A model generated the notes under the pieces. The model saw nothing but the letters and a program-made list of their open reading frames with translations, searched no databases and was not told the DNA's origin. From positions 62,001 to 126,000 of the forward strand of contig JADFZW010000001.1 in assembly GCA_015232355.1 (NCBI GenBank): a stretch of 64,000 nt of DNA, written 5' to 3'. The translations under genes were made by a program, and so were the position numbers. Numbering within the stretch: the stretch's first letter is position 1; each line of letters opens with the position of its first letter. The stretch comes from Oligoflexia bacterium. Lineage in GTDB: Bacteria > Bdellovibrionota > Bacteriovoracia > Bacteriovoracales > Bacteriovoracaceae. Positions 18,123 to 26,917 of the stretch are shown in pieces.

Positions 18123-19346
18123 ATGAAAAACAAAAATTATGACTTCATTATTATTGGTGGTGGAATAATGGGTTTATCTATTGCCTACAAATTAATTACT
18201 GACAATCCAAAATTAAAGATTGCTTTAATTGAAAAGGAAAAAGATGTTGCTTTTCATAGTAGTGGTAGAAATAGTGGAGTATTGCACGCGGGATTTTATT
18301 ATACCGCTGACTCTCTAAAGGCAAAATTTACTAAAGAGGGAAATCAACGGCTAAAGGAATTTTGCAAAGAATATAGATTAAAAATTAATAACTGTGGAAA
18401 AATAGTAATTGCTAAAAATGATGAAGAGTTAAATGGTTTGGATGAATTAAAGAGAAGAGGTAATGCCAATAATATTGAGCTTAACTTTATTAATGAGAAA
18501 GAAGCATCAGAGATAGATCCCAATGTGAAAATACATCACAAGGCACTTTTTTCTCCAACTACTGCTACAGTAGATCCTATGGAAGTTTGTTCAACTATTT
18601 CTCAAATATTAAAGGATCGTCATGTTCAACTCTTTTTTGAGACCGAATATATAAAAAGGTTAGATACAAGTCCTGCAGGAATAATCACCAATAATGGAAA
18701 TTATGATGGTGATGTTATTATAAATGCTGCCGGATTATATGCAGACAAAATAGCGAGAGATTTTGGTTTTTCTCAAGAGTACACGCTACTGCCATTCAAA
18801 GGAATTTATCTTAAAACTATGATTCCTTGGCCAGAGATAAAGACTAATATATATCCAGTTCCTAATTTAAAAAATCCATTTTTAGGAGTGCATTTTACAA
18901 AGACAGTTAATAATCATGTGAAGATTGGTCCTACTGCTATTCCTGCCTTTTGGAGAGAAAACTATAATATGCTTGAAAAATTTAAATTAGGTGAGATGAA
19001 AGAGGTCTTGTGGTACGAAGCGATGCTTTTTTTTACTAACTCATTTAACTTTAGAGATATGGCCTTTGATGAAATGAAAAAATACTATAAAAATCATCTG
19101 CTCACTTTGGCCAAGCATCTAGTTAAAAATTTAACTATTGAACAATTTAGGTGTTGGGGTACTCCTGGTATACGTGCTCAATTACTAAAAAAATCCACAT
19201 TAGAATTAGTTCAAGATTTTGTTGTTGAGGGAGGTAGAGATAACCATTCCATTCATATTTTAAACGCTGTCAGTCCTGCATTCACTTGTAGTTTTCCATT
19301 TTCAGAGTGGGTGATCAAGAATTTTGTATATCAAACTAACAAGTAA
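18123..19346 (+). CDS. lhgO: L-2-hydroxyglutarate oxidase-like FAD enzyme (LhgO family)
   Basis: LhgO oxidises L-2-hydroxyglutarate to 2-oxoglutarate. The N-terminal dinucleotide motif IIGGGIMGLSIAY is followed by the family signature HSSGRNSGVLHAGFYY (about residues 45-60). Further matches are SPTTATVDPMEV and a C-terminal GTPGIRAQL with HILNAVSPAFTCSF. Length (407) is normal. AGGAC precedes the start at a good distance. It is probably cotranscribed with the radical SAM gene. Other glycine/D-amino-acid-oxidase-like substrates are possible. Confidence 0.87.
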   Translation: MKNKNYDFIIIGGGIMGLSIAYKLITDNPKLKIALIEKEKDVAFHSSGRNSGVLHAGFYYTADSLKAKFTKEGNQRLKEFCKEYRLKINNCGKIVIAKNDEELNGLDELKRRGNANNIELNFINEKEASEIDPNVKIHHKALFSPTTATVDPMEVCSTISQILKDRHVQLFFETEYIKRLDTSPAGIITNNGNYDGDVIINAAGLYADKIARDFGFSQEYTLLPFKGIYLKTMIPWPEIKTNIYPVPNLKNPFLGVHFTKTVNNHVKIGPTAIPAFWRENYNMLEKFKLGEMKEVLWYEAMLFFTNSFNFRDMAFDEMKKYYKNHLLTLAKHLVKNLTIEQFRCWGTPGIRAQLLKKSTLELVQDFVVEGGRDNHSIHILNAVSPAFTCSFPFSEWVIKNFVYQTNK

Positions 19347-19416
19347 TGTGATTATGTTATAAAAAATATGTTATAAAAAATATTAATCTTAAAATTTTAA
19401 CAAAGGAGAATTTTAA

Positions 19417-19815
19417 ATGAAACATCTACTACTAACTACTCTTTTTTTTGTAATAATTGCGCTATCAACTGTAGCATCTACTGTAGCATCCGCTGTAGCA
19501 TCCGCAACTATTCCAGACTATACTGGAACTTGGCGTAGTGTGGATTGTAGTGAACACTTTGATATTCCAACATTAGACGAACACTCTTTTATCTATTCTT
19601 TTGAAGGAGCAAGAGGACTTCCAATGGATGAGTTTTTTCCAGTAGGTTACTCCACGCCGGATAGAGGATGTAGCTGGAGTGGCAATTATACAATTCTTGA
19701 TTGTTTTGTAATTGTTACTGGTCAAAGATATCAAACTAAATATGTTTTTGAAGGAACCAACAAATTGACTGCTTACTATCCTTCATCAGATATTTGTACT
19801 TACACTAAAAGATAG
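19417..19815 (+). CDS. Small secreted protein of unknown function
   Basis: A 132-residue protein with a strong AAAGGAG SD and a signal peptide ending in an Ala/Ser/Val repeat (STVASTVASAVASA), which is a tandem DNA repeat of GTAGCATCY units. The mature part has YTGTWRSVDCSEHF and a late YYPSSDICTY, giving several Cys that could form disulfides. The size and Trp/Cys pattern suggest a small beta-barrel such as a lipocalin-like fold, but this is only an impression. Confidence 0.65.
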   Translation: MKHLLLTTLFFVIIALSTVASTVASAVASATIPDYTGTWRSVDCSEHFDIPTLDEHSFIYSFEGARGLPMDEFFPVGYSTPDRGCSWSGNYTILDCFVIVTGQRYQTKYVFEGTNKLTAYYPSSDICTYTKR

Positions 19816-19818
19816 TTC

Positions 19819-19839
19819 GACTAATTAGTCGCGGCCGCG
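19819..19839. other. Two abutting palindromes in a GC-rich patch between convergent genes
   Basis: GACTAATTAGTC (19819-19830) is a perfect palindrome, followed at once by CGCGGCCGCG (19830-19839). The patch is strikingly GC-rich for this DNA and lies between the stops of the 19417 gene and the chemoreceptor. It resembles the 2937-2978 hairpin (TAATTAGTC at the left, CTGATTAAA at the right at 19852) and may be a worn bidirectional terminator. Confidence 0.45.
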
Positions 19840-19855
19840 GTTGCGGTGTCGCTGA

Positions 19856-21652
19856 TTAAACTTTGAACGAACGTATTTGAGTATTGACCTCACGGGCACT
19901 ACCGGCCAACTGATCTGCTGAATGAATAAAATCCTCTATCATTCGAGATTGATCCTTGGATGTATTTGAAATTTCATCTAATGAACGAGCAACCTCTACG
20001 ATATGGTTGTTGATCTTTTTAATATCACTACCTGTTTCTCTTATAATTGTAACTCCTCCATCAACTTTAGATATGGTTCCCTTAACAATATTTTTAATTT
20101 CCTTAGCAGCAAGTGCACTTTTCTCTGCCAACTCCCTAATCTCTATTGCAACTACAGCAAATCCCTTTCCATATTCACCAGCACGAGCAGCCTCTATAGC
20201 TGCATTTATCGCCAAAATATTTGTTTGGCCGGCCATTTCGGTGATTACAGATACTGCCCTTGAAATATCTTTCGAGCTCTCCTCAATAGTGGTTATTGCT
20301 GAAACCGCACTAAGCATCTTTTTCTCTGCCTCACTTGAACTAAGGACTACATCCTTAACTGTATTACTGGCCATACCTAAATTGTCGGAATTGTTTTTAA
20401 CTGTTTCGGTAAGTTTTGATGACCCATTAGAAATTACCTGAGCGGCGCCCGCCAACACCTCACCAGTTGTTCGCAATTTTCCTATATGATTGCCTAGATT
20501 TTTATTTAATCCATCCAATGAACGAGCAATCCCTCCTATTTCATCATTTCTATTTAAAGCATTATCTGAGACTTTAATTGAAAAATCCTTCTTGGCCATC
20601 AAATCAAGGTGCGTCCTCGCTCTAATAATTGGAATGGAGATCTCTGAAGAGACCCTTAATGCTAGAATAATTCCTAAAATTAATACTACAATCATAGTTA
20701 ACAGGAATATATTTCTAACTAATGTTAAAGATGATGTATCTTCAATATCGCCAGCAGCACCAATTATCCAATTAAACATAGGAAAATAATTATAAGCTAT
20801 AGCGTGTTCTCTTCCATTAAAAGTATATTTTACTACCCCTTCTTTATTTCTAACTATCTCTTGAAAGTACGGCATACTAGCAATGTTAGTTCCCTCTAAT
20901 TTAGGATGCATTAATACATCCCCTCCACCATTCACTACAAAAATGTAACTAGAGTTATCACTCTCCATTTTTTGCAAACGGGTTTTGACAGTAAAAATAA
21001 AGTTTTCAATATTTTTAGCAACAAATATAATTCCAGTAACATCCACTCTATTTTTATCAAACAATGGTCGATAAAATGCCAAATATTTTTTACCAAAAAG
21101 AATAATTGGCGAAAAATAATCCTGCTTTTTATTTACAACAACATCATAAATATCTGATGCTAATTCAGTTCCTACCTTCCTTACTCCTGTAAAATCCTTT
21201 ACTGTAGTACTAAGCCGAATGGCCCGTCCCTTATTATGATCTACTCTGAAAATAGTCATAACAAATTCACGTCCCATATGCTCACTCATATAGTCCACAA
21301 ATTCATTATTCCCTTGTTCAAAATTTCTTTTAGTTCCATCACCAGAGACTACTACCAATTTATCACCCTCAACAGTGGTGTACCTGTCACCTAAGATGTA
21401 ACCTGGATATAATTTTGCTAAAATCAAAGTTAGTTGAGTTTGCAGTTGTTCTTCATTGCTTTTGCTATGTAATACAATCGATTCTTTATATCCATCGCTC
21501 TCTCTTTGCAAGCTACGTTTGATATACTCAACACTACCTTTCTTGGTAACATAGTAATAGATTCCACCTAACAAAAACATTGGCCCTAGTAACATTATAA
21601 TCGCAGTAACTACAATCTTTTTTTTGATGTTCAAATTTCTTAGCAATTCCAT
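19856..21652 (-). CDS. Methyl-accepting chemotaxis protein with periplasmic Cache domain
   Basis: A transmembrane chemoreceptor: TM1 at about residues 12-34, a periplasmic Cache-type sensor (DYFSPIILFGKKYLAFYRPL, HPKLEGTNIASM), TM2 at about 312-335 and a HAMP-like segment. The signalling tip is AGQTNILAINAAIEAARAGE and FAVVAIEIRELAEKSA. The cytoplasmic coil is compact and there is no C-terminal CheR-docking peptide. GAGGGG is well placed before the ATG at 21652. No CheA/CheW gene is adjacent, although REC-CheX (32028) and CheA-like (60103) proteins occur in the window. The ligand is unknown. Confidence 0.95.
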   Translation of the reverse strand: MELLRNLNIKKKIVVTAIIMLLGPMFLLGGIYYYVTKKGSVEYIKRSLQRESDGYKESIVLHSKSNEEQLQTQLTLILAKLYPGYILGDRYTTVEGDKLVVVSGDGTKRNFEQGNNEFVDYMSEHMGREFVMTIFRVDHNKGRAIRLSTTVKDFTGVRKVGTELASDIYDVVVNKKQDYFSPIILFGKKYLAFYRPLFDKNRVDVTGIIFVAKNIENFIFTVKTRLQKMESDNSSYIFVVNGGGDVLMHPKLEGTNIASMPYFQEIVRNKEGVVKYTFNGREHAIAYNYFPMFNWIIGAAGDIEDTSSLTLVRNIFLLTMIVVLILGIILALRVSSEISIPIIRARTHLDLMAKKDFSIKVSDNALNRNDEIGGIARSLDGLNKNLGNHIGKLRTTGEVLAGAAQVISNGSSKLTETVKNNSDNLGMASNTVKDVVLSSSEAEKKMLSAVSAITTIEESSKDISRAVSVITEMAGQTNILAINAAIEAARAGEYGKGFAVVAIEIRELAEKSALAAKEIKNIVKGTISKVDGGVTIIRETGSDIKKINNHIVEVARSLDEISNTSKDQSRMIEDFIHSADQLAGSAREVNTQIRSFKV

Positions 21653-21705
21653 CCTAGAATCCCCTCAAGAATAATTCTTATTACCTTCTACCTACATCTT
21701 AAATT

Positions 21706-22665
21706 TTAAACAATTTTTTTATACACATCAAAACGAGTAGACTTTCCCACATATGAAAAAGAACTCCTTTTCTCATTAATTTTTTTTATGTGTTTTCCTC
21801 TCTTAACCACTACCTTATCAGTGGCCACCATATATGAAATATCAAACAATGAGATTTCTTCACTCTCTTTCTCACTCTCTTTCTCACTCTCTTCTTCACT
21901 CTTTTCCAATAAAATATTAAAGACCTGCATATTTTTGTTTGGTGAAGCTTTTCTCTCTACTACAATACTATTACTACTACTATTATACATAGGATCCAAA
22001 TAAACCACATCAGGTAATTTTTTTGTTACCCCTAGAGATTCTAAAAATAGTCTACAATCACCTGGCAGTAATACAAACCTATCTAGCAGCTTTATCTCCT
22101 CTGAAGAACTTTCTGAAAGTTCTAATCTAGCAGTTCTGATAGAATCTTCTAACAAAATCCAAATAAGTGGAGATCTTTCAAACGCCCAAACTGTGTATCC
22201 ATAGGTTAATAATCTGATTGAATCTTCCGCTGCTCCACAAGTAGCATCTATCAACCAATAATCTTTTATATTCATATTCTTTAAATCTTGTTTTATGTGA
22301 AATGCCCTATAAAAAGGGTCGGTTCTACTAGGATTCTTTAAAGTTTTTGTCCAGTATTTAATCGATGAAACTAGATCAATATAATATGATTTTCTATCTG
22401 TAATTTTTTTTCGTTTAAGTTCTCTTGATTTTTTTTCTCTAATTTTATCTAGGTAACTTAATTTTAAACGCCCACTCTCCCAATCGTAAAAAATAAAAGT
22501 ATCGTTATTATTATTATCAATATTATCCTCTGCGCTCTGATTTAAACAAAACTCAGGAAAAGCAATATGAGGAATATTAGACCACTTGTTGATTAAAAAT
22601 TGATAATATTCTTGAAGAGAGAAAAGATTCTCTCCATAAACAATTTTTTTAGTTTCTGCAACCAC
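21706..22665 (-). CDS. rsmJ: RsmJ-like 16S rRNA methyltransferase
   Basis: RsmJ methylates a guanosine of small-subunit rRNA (m2G1516 in E. coli) with S-adenosylmethionine. Motif I is LIDATCGAAEDSIRLLTYGY, followed by FERSPLIWILLEDSI, and the catalytic-region VVYLDPMYNSSS matches the family DPMYP motif. The start codon is GTG, with AGGA nine bases upstream. The protein (319 residues) is longer than E. coli RsmJ (250) because of an N-terminal extension and a SEKE repeat near residue 264 encoded by a 12-bp tandem repeat. It could be another RsmJ-like class I methyltransferase. Confidence 0.83.
   Translation of the reverse strand: MVAETKKIVYGENLFSLQEYYQFLINKWSNIPHIAFPEFCLNQSAEDNIDNNNNDTFIFYDWESGRLKLSYLDKIREKKSRELKRKKITDRKSYYIDLVSSIKYWTKTLKNPSRTDPFYRAFHIKQDLKNMNIKDYWLIDATCGAAEDSIRLLTYGYTVWAFERSPLIWILLEDSIRTARLELSESSSEEIKLLDRFVLLPGDCRLFLESLGVTKKLPDVVYLDPMYNSSSNSIVVERKASPNKNMQVFNILLEKSEEESEKESEKESEEISLFDISYMVATDKVVVKRGKHIKKINEKRSSFSYVGKSTRFDVYKKIV
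21861..21896. repeat. Three 12-bp tandem repeats inside the rsmJ-like gene
   Basis: CACTCTCTTTCT is repeated at 21861, 21873 and 21885 (last copy ends CTT), with a partial fourth. On the coding strand it encodes repeated Ser-Glu-Lys-Glu. The repeat is inserted in a variable loop of a conserved enzyme. Confidence 0.9.
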
Positions 22666-22717
22666 TGTAAAAAATCCTATAAAAAAGTTTTACTTTTTCC
22701 TCTGAGGTATTTAAGTA

Positions 22718-22723
22718 TATACT
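22718..22723 (+). promoter_or_regulatory. Candidate -10 element for the glycine dehydrogenase gene
   Basis: TATACT, a five-of-six match to TATAAT, lies 28 bases before the ATG. A weak TTTTCC is 17 bases upstream as -35. The whole gap is only 85 bases, too short for a tandem glycine riboswitch. Confidence 0.4.
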
Positions 22724-22750
22724 GTTAACTTTAATAACCGGAGTCAGTTT

Positions 22751-25700
22751 ATGTCTACAAATACTTCTACACATACCATCACAGCTAATGAAATTTTAAA
22801 ATTAATTCCTCAAAACCATCCAAGTTTAAAACGTGAACAAGCACCATTTTACATTCCAGCATCTGATAACGAAATCGAATTCATGCTTAAAACGTTAGGT
22901 TATAGTTCTATTTGTGAATTATATAAACATATTCCATCAAATCTATTTTTTGATGAAAACAAGCTCTCTTCAAATCTATCAAACTATAAAGTCCCATTAA
23001 GCTATAGCGAACTTATTAAACATGTTCAAGAGATCGCATCTCTAGGTTCATCGGGATCATCGGGATCATCGGGCAAAATATCTTTTCTCGGTGATGGAAT
23101 ATATAATTATAAATTTCAAGATATCGTCTCATATATTTTGAATATACGTGGATTGACAACTGCTTACACTCCCTACCAACCAGAACGAAGTCAAGGAACG
23201 CTACAAAGTTTGTGGATCTACTCTTCGCTACTCTACATGTTAACTGGCTTCGAGGCAATCAATGCTTCTCTATACGATAGATCAACTGCAATCTTTGAAG
23301 CAATCAATACTGCTAAAAAAATCCAAAAGGGTTGCTCTCATATTATCGTCTGCGATTTAATCTATCCTGGAGATAAAGAGGTTCTACTTACTCTTGCGGA
23401 TGGAACTGATATTAAAATTCATTGGGCGTCCGCTGATAATAAGAATGGTGTAACTGACTTAAAAAAATTAGCTGATCTATTAAGTGAATTAAAGAGTAGT
23501 GGCGGTTGTGGTTGTGCAGGTATAGTTTTTCCACAAGTAAATTCATTTGGAAACTTAGAAGATGTTGATGCTATCACTGATCTTTGTAGAAAAAATAAAA
23601 TCGAGGCAATTGCCATAATCGATCCAATGTTACTTGGTAATGGCGGTCTTAAACCACCATCTAAATTTGCTGGCGGTCTCGGTGCAAGTATTATTGTAGG
23701 TGAAGGTCAACATTTAGCACTTCCTCCTTCATTTGGAGGACCTGGAATAGGAATTTTTGGAGTACGCTATAATTCTCAAAATAGAATGGATATAAGGCAA
23801 ACTCCAGGTCGCTATGTTGGTGCTGCCACTGATATTAATGGAAAAGCGGCCAAAACTTTAATTCTCTCTACTAGAGAACAACATATTCGTAGAGAGAAAG
23901 CATCATCTAACATCTGTTCAAATCAAGCATTCATTGCAACTTTAGTTGGAGGTTCACTTCTTGCTCGCGGAGATCAAGGATTAACCGACACCCTCACTCA
24001 CTCTAGAAATATGGCGATTACTGCTGCAAAGATGCTGACATCATTACCATTAACTGGTGTGGAGTTAGCATTTAAAGATACTCCATTTTTTAATTCTTTC
24101 ACTCTAAGATTACCAGAAAACATTAAGGTAAAAGATTTTATTAAAGTAGCACAAAAGAAAAATATCCAAGTGGGAGTTGATGTTTCTAATCGACTAAGTG
24201 GTAATAGCGGTAATAATAATTTACTTCTACTCTCCTTTACAGATATTCACACTCAAAATGATTTAGATAAATTACACGCACTCTTTAAGCAAGAGTTCGC
24301 AAGTACAAGTAGTAGTGGCCATACAAAGATCAATACAACTATCGATACAAATATCGATAGTAAATATTTAAGAGATCCTCAAGACGTAGTCGGTATTCCT
24401 AAAATAGACGATAGAAGCTTAAAAGAATTTTATACAAAATTAGGCGAACAAAATGTAAGTCCTGATGATAATATCTACGCTCTCGGATCCTGTACAATGA
24501 AGTACAATCCTTATGTAAATGATTCTCTGGCGTCCCTCTCTGGATTTACAGATATTCATCCGCAAGCACCAATCGAAGATATTCAAGCACCACTTAAAAT
24601 TTTATTTGAGATGCAAGAGTTTTTCAAAGGAATCACGGGCCTTGCAGCAGTTACTACTCAACCATTGGCCGGCGCTCAAGGTGAGTTAGCGGGAATAAAG
24701 ATGATTCAAGCTTACCATAAAGACAGAGGAGAAAAGGATAAAAGAAATATTATTTTAATTCTTCACTCTGCCCACGGAACAAATCCCGCAACAGCTTCCT
24801 ATGCTGGATATGAGAGCAAAGAGGTGGATGGTGTTCAATATGGAATCGTGGAAATTAGTGCAAACAGTGAAGGCACTATTGATTTTCAAAATCTCGAAAG
24901 TGTGATCAACAAATATAATAATAGAATCGCTGGTATCATGGTAACAAATCCCAACACCTCTGGAATTTTCGAATATCGCTTTAAAGAGATGGCAGATATG
25001 ATTCATGCAGTTGGTGGTCTAGTCTACATGGATGGCGCCAACATGAATGCTATCGCCGGATGGGTTGATCTTGGAAAGATGGGAGTGGATGCTGTTCACA
25101 ACAATCTTCACAAAACTTGGTCTATTGCTCACGGAGGTGGTGGCCCTGGAGATGCTATTGTAGCTGTAAGTGAAAAGCTCGCGCCCTACTTACCTGGAGT
25201 ACAAATCGTCAAAGTCAAAATCAAAAATGATGAAAACTTTTTTGATATTACCTATGCATCTAAATCAATCGGATCTATGCATAGACACTTTGGAAATTTC
25301 TTACACAAAGTTCGCTGTTATGCTTATGTAAAATACTTAGGCATAGAGGGAATTAGAAAGATGTCTGCTGTAGCAGTACTCTCTGCTCGCTACCTACAAC
25401 ATCACATCTCTAAAAGTTATCCTACACTGCCAGTTGGTGCTGAAAACTCGCCTCGAATGCACGAATTTATAATTACACTTCCTCAAAATTTGTTTGAAAA
25501 AATTGAGCAAACTACTAGATTAAGTAAACCAGATGTGATGTCTCGAATTGGAAAAATCTTTTTAGATTTCGGAATTCATGCTCCAACAGTTTCATTTCCT
25601 GAGCCATTTGGTCTGATGATCGAGCCAACTGAAAGTTACACTAAGGAAGAGTTGGATCGCTTTGTAGATATTGTAAAAGCAATTAATATATTAATCAGTG

Positions 25701-25924
25701 AAACACCTGAGATCTTGCAGACTGTGCCTCACTTCACTCCAGTTGACAAAATTGATGAGGTATCAGCAAATAAAAATCCAATTTTAAGTGAAAAATTACT
25801 ATCGCTTCCACAATTATTTGTCGATAGGGTCAAGGTGGAAAAATTAAATAAATTGAACGTTGGTGAAATTTGCAAAGAGATTTTAATGGCCCACAAGAAT
25901 AAAAACATCAGCAAGAACAAATAA
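22751..25924 (+). CDS. gcvP: Glycine dehydrogenase (decarboxylating), P-protein, fusion of GcvPA- and GcvPB-type halves
   Basis: The P-protein decarboxylates glycine with pyridoxal phosphate and passes the aminomethyl group to GcvH. The N-terminal half (IPASDNEIEFMLKTLGYSS, TAYTPYQPERSQGTLQS, FGGPGIGIFGVR) looks like the separate GcvPA subunit. The C-terminal half (ALGSCTMKYNP, HSAHGTNPATASYAG, HKTWSIAHGGGGPGDA) looks like GcvPB. The PLP lysine is K788. The halves join near residues 520-540 through a Thr/Asp/Ser-rich linker. At 1057 residues it is about 100 longer than the usual single-chain P-protein. An SGSSGSSG insertion is present. GGAG precedes the ATG. No gcvT or gcvH is nearby. Confidence 0.93.
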   Translation: MSTNTSTHTITANEILKLIPQNHPSLKREQAPFYIPASDNEIEFMLKTLGYSSICELYKHIPSNLFFDENKLSSNLSNYKVPLSYSELIKHVQEIASLGSSGSSGSSGKISFLGDGIYNYKFQDIVSYILNIRGLTTAYTPYQPERSQGTLQSLWIYSSLLYMLTGFEAINASLYDRSTAIFEAINTAKKIQKGCSHIIVCDLIYPGDKEVLLTLADGTDIKIHWASADNKNGVTDLKKLADLLSELKSSGGCGCAGIVFPQVNSFGNLEDVDAITDLCRKNKIEAIAIIDPMLLGNGGLKPPSKFAGGLGASIIVGEGQHLALPPSFGGPGIGIFGVRYNSQNRMDIRQTPGRYVGAATDINGKAAKTLILSTREQHIRREKASSNICSNQAFIATLVGGSLLARGDQGLTDTLTHSRNMAITAAKMLTSLPLTGVELAFKDTPFFNSFTLRLPENIKVKDFIKVAQKKNIQVGVDVSNRLSGNSGNNNLLLLSFTDIHTQNDLDKLHALFKQEFASTSSSGHTKINTTIDTNIDSKYLRDPQDVVGIPKIDDRSLKEFYTKLGEQNVSPDDNIYALGSCTMKYNPYVNDSLASLSGFTDIHPQAPIEDIQAPLKILFEMQEFFKGITGLAAVTTQPLAGAQGELAGIKMIQAYHKDRGEKDKRNIILILHSAHGTNPATASYAGYESKEVDGVQYGIVEISANSEGTIDFQNLESVINKYNNRIAGIMVTNPNTSGIFEYRFKEMADMIHAVGGLVYMDGANMNAIAGWVDLGKMGVDAVHNNLHKTWSIAHGGGGPGDAIVAVSEKLAPYLPGVQIVKVKIKNDENFFDITYASKSIGSMHRHFGNFLHKVRCYAYVKYLGIEGIRKMSAVAVLSARYLQHHISKSYPTLPVGAENSPRMHEFIITLPQNLFEKIEQTTRLSKPDVMSRIGKIFLDFGIHAPTVSFPEPFGLMIEPTESYTKEELDRFVDIVKAINILISETPEILQTVPHFTPVDKIDEVSANKNPILSEKLLSLPQLFVDRVKVEKLNKLNVGEICKEILMAHKNKNISKNK
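23048..23074. repeat. Three 9-bp tandem repeats in gcvP (SGSSGSSG)
   Basis: TCATCGGGA occurs three times in a row (the last ends in C), adding Gly/Ser residues in frame near residue 100 of the P-protein. It is a likely recent slippage product. Confidence 0.9.
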
Positions 25925-25939
25925 TTTTAGGAGAAGTGA

Positions 25940-26905
25940 ATGAACATGATTAGTAAAATTAGCACTAGCATAGGGATTGCTGTTGCTACAATTGCTACAA
26001 TTGCTACTACCTTCCTTTTGATGGCCGGTGATACTGATACATCAACCGTAATAACAACGACAGCATCATCAACATCATCGTCTTCTTCTTCCTTAAGTAT
26101 GGACGTAGAAGCTTCAACAACATCTCCTGAGCAAGCTACTCGTAAAGAGCATCGAACAGATCGCGTGGAAAATAAGTTTCACTATAAATATTTAAACGAC
26201 TTGAATAAAGAATGGAAATTTATCCACTCTAAAGGTGGAATCGATATTTATGAAAAGAGAGTTCATAATGATTCTCCAGTTACTTTCAGAGGAATCGGCA
26301 TAGTGAGAGCACCTATCGCTGCCATTTTGCATGCTGTTCGTGAAGTTGAAACTGCAGTGGATTGGACACCAAACTTATCGCTTAAAAAAATTGTTCATCT
26401 AAACTCTCATATCGATGGCATTACTTACAATGTTCATAGTGTTCCCTGGCCAGCAACAAATAGAGATACCGTTATTCACTCTAAATTAATTCTTGAAACT
26501 GATCTTGATCCAAAATACAAGTTTTTAAATGTAATTTCTAAATCAGTTGAGGTTAAAGATATTCCAGAATATAAAGATAGAGTGCGAGCTGTACTTCATC
26601 GTTGTGGAGTAATTTTAAAACCATTAGGTAATAATGCCACCTATATTGATATTGATGCTCAAATGGATGCCAAAGGAATGATTCCAAAATGGTTTGTTAA
26701 TTTTCTACAAAAAGATTGGCCTCACGATTTTATAAAATCATTAGAAAAACATGCACAATCTCACCCTATAGCTAATCCTCATCCTGAATTTTTAAAATTA
26801 ATCAAAGAGGTAATAACTCCAGAAGAACCACTTGATAGCACTAAGACTAGTACTAATGGTAGTAGCTACAAAAAAAGAAATATTTTTTCTAAGTACTCTT
26901 CCTAA
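25940..26905 (+). CDS. Exported START-domain (lipid-binding) protein
   Basis: START/SRPBCC domains form a hydrophobic pocket for lipids. The domain spans about residues 90-290: EWKFIHSKGGIDIYEKRV, TFRGIGIVRAPIAAIL, TAVDWTPN and VPWPATNRD, ending with KWFVNFLQKDWPHDFIKSLE. The N-terminus has a hydrophobic signal/anchor followed by a long Ser/Thr linker (residues about 30-58) encoded by ACA/TCA-type repeats. AGGAG precedes the ATG. It starts 15 bases after gcvP and is probably in the same transcript. It may carry lipids in the periplasm, which is inference. Confidence 0.85.
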   Translation: MNMISKISTSIGIAVATIATIATTFLLMAGDTDTSTVITTTASSTSSSSSSLSMDVEASTTSPEQATRKEHRTDRVENKFHYKYLNDLNKEWKFIHSKGGIDIYEKRVHNDSPVTFRGIGIVRAPIAAILHAVREVETAVDWTPNLSLKKIVHLNSHIDGITYNVHSVPWPATNRDTVIHSKLILETDLDPKYKFLNVISKSVEVKDIPEYKDRVRAVLHRCGVILKPLGNNATYIDIDAQMDAKGMIPKWFVNFLQKDWPHDFIKSLEKHAQSHPIANPHPEFLKLIKEVITPEEPLDSTKTSTNGSSYKKRNIFSKYSS

Positions 26906-26917
26906 ATACAACAGTTC

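Noticed and set aside
19956..20441. Long open frame antisense to the chemoreceptor gene
   Set aside because: It mirrors the codon pattern of the real gene, has no SD and gives a low-complexity hydrophobic product.
22666..22750. Glycine riboswitch upstream of gcvP
   Set aside because: The gap is 85 bases and shows no paired glycine-aptamer motifs.
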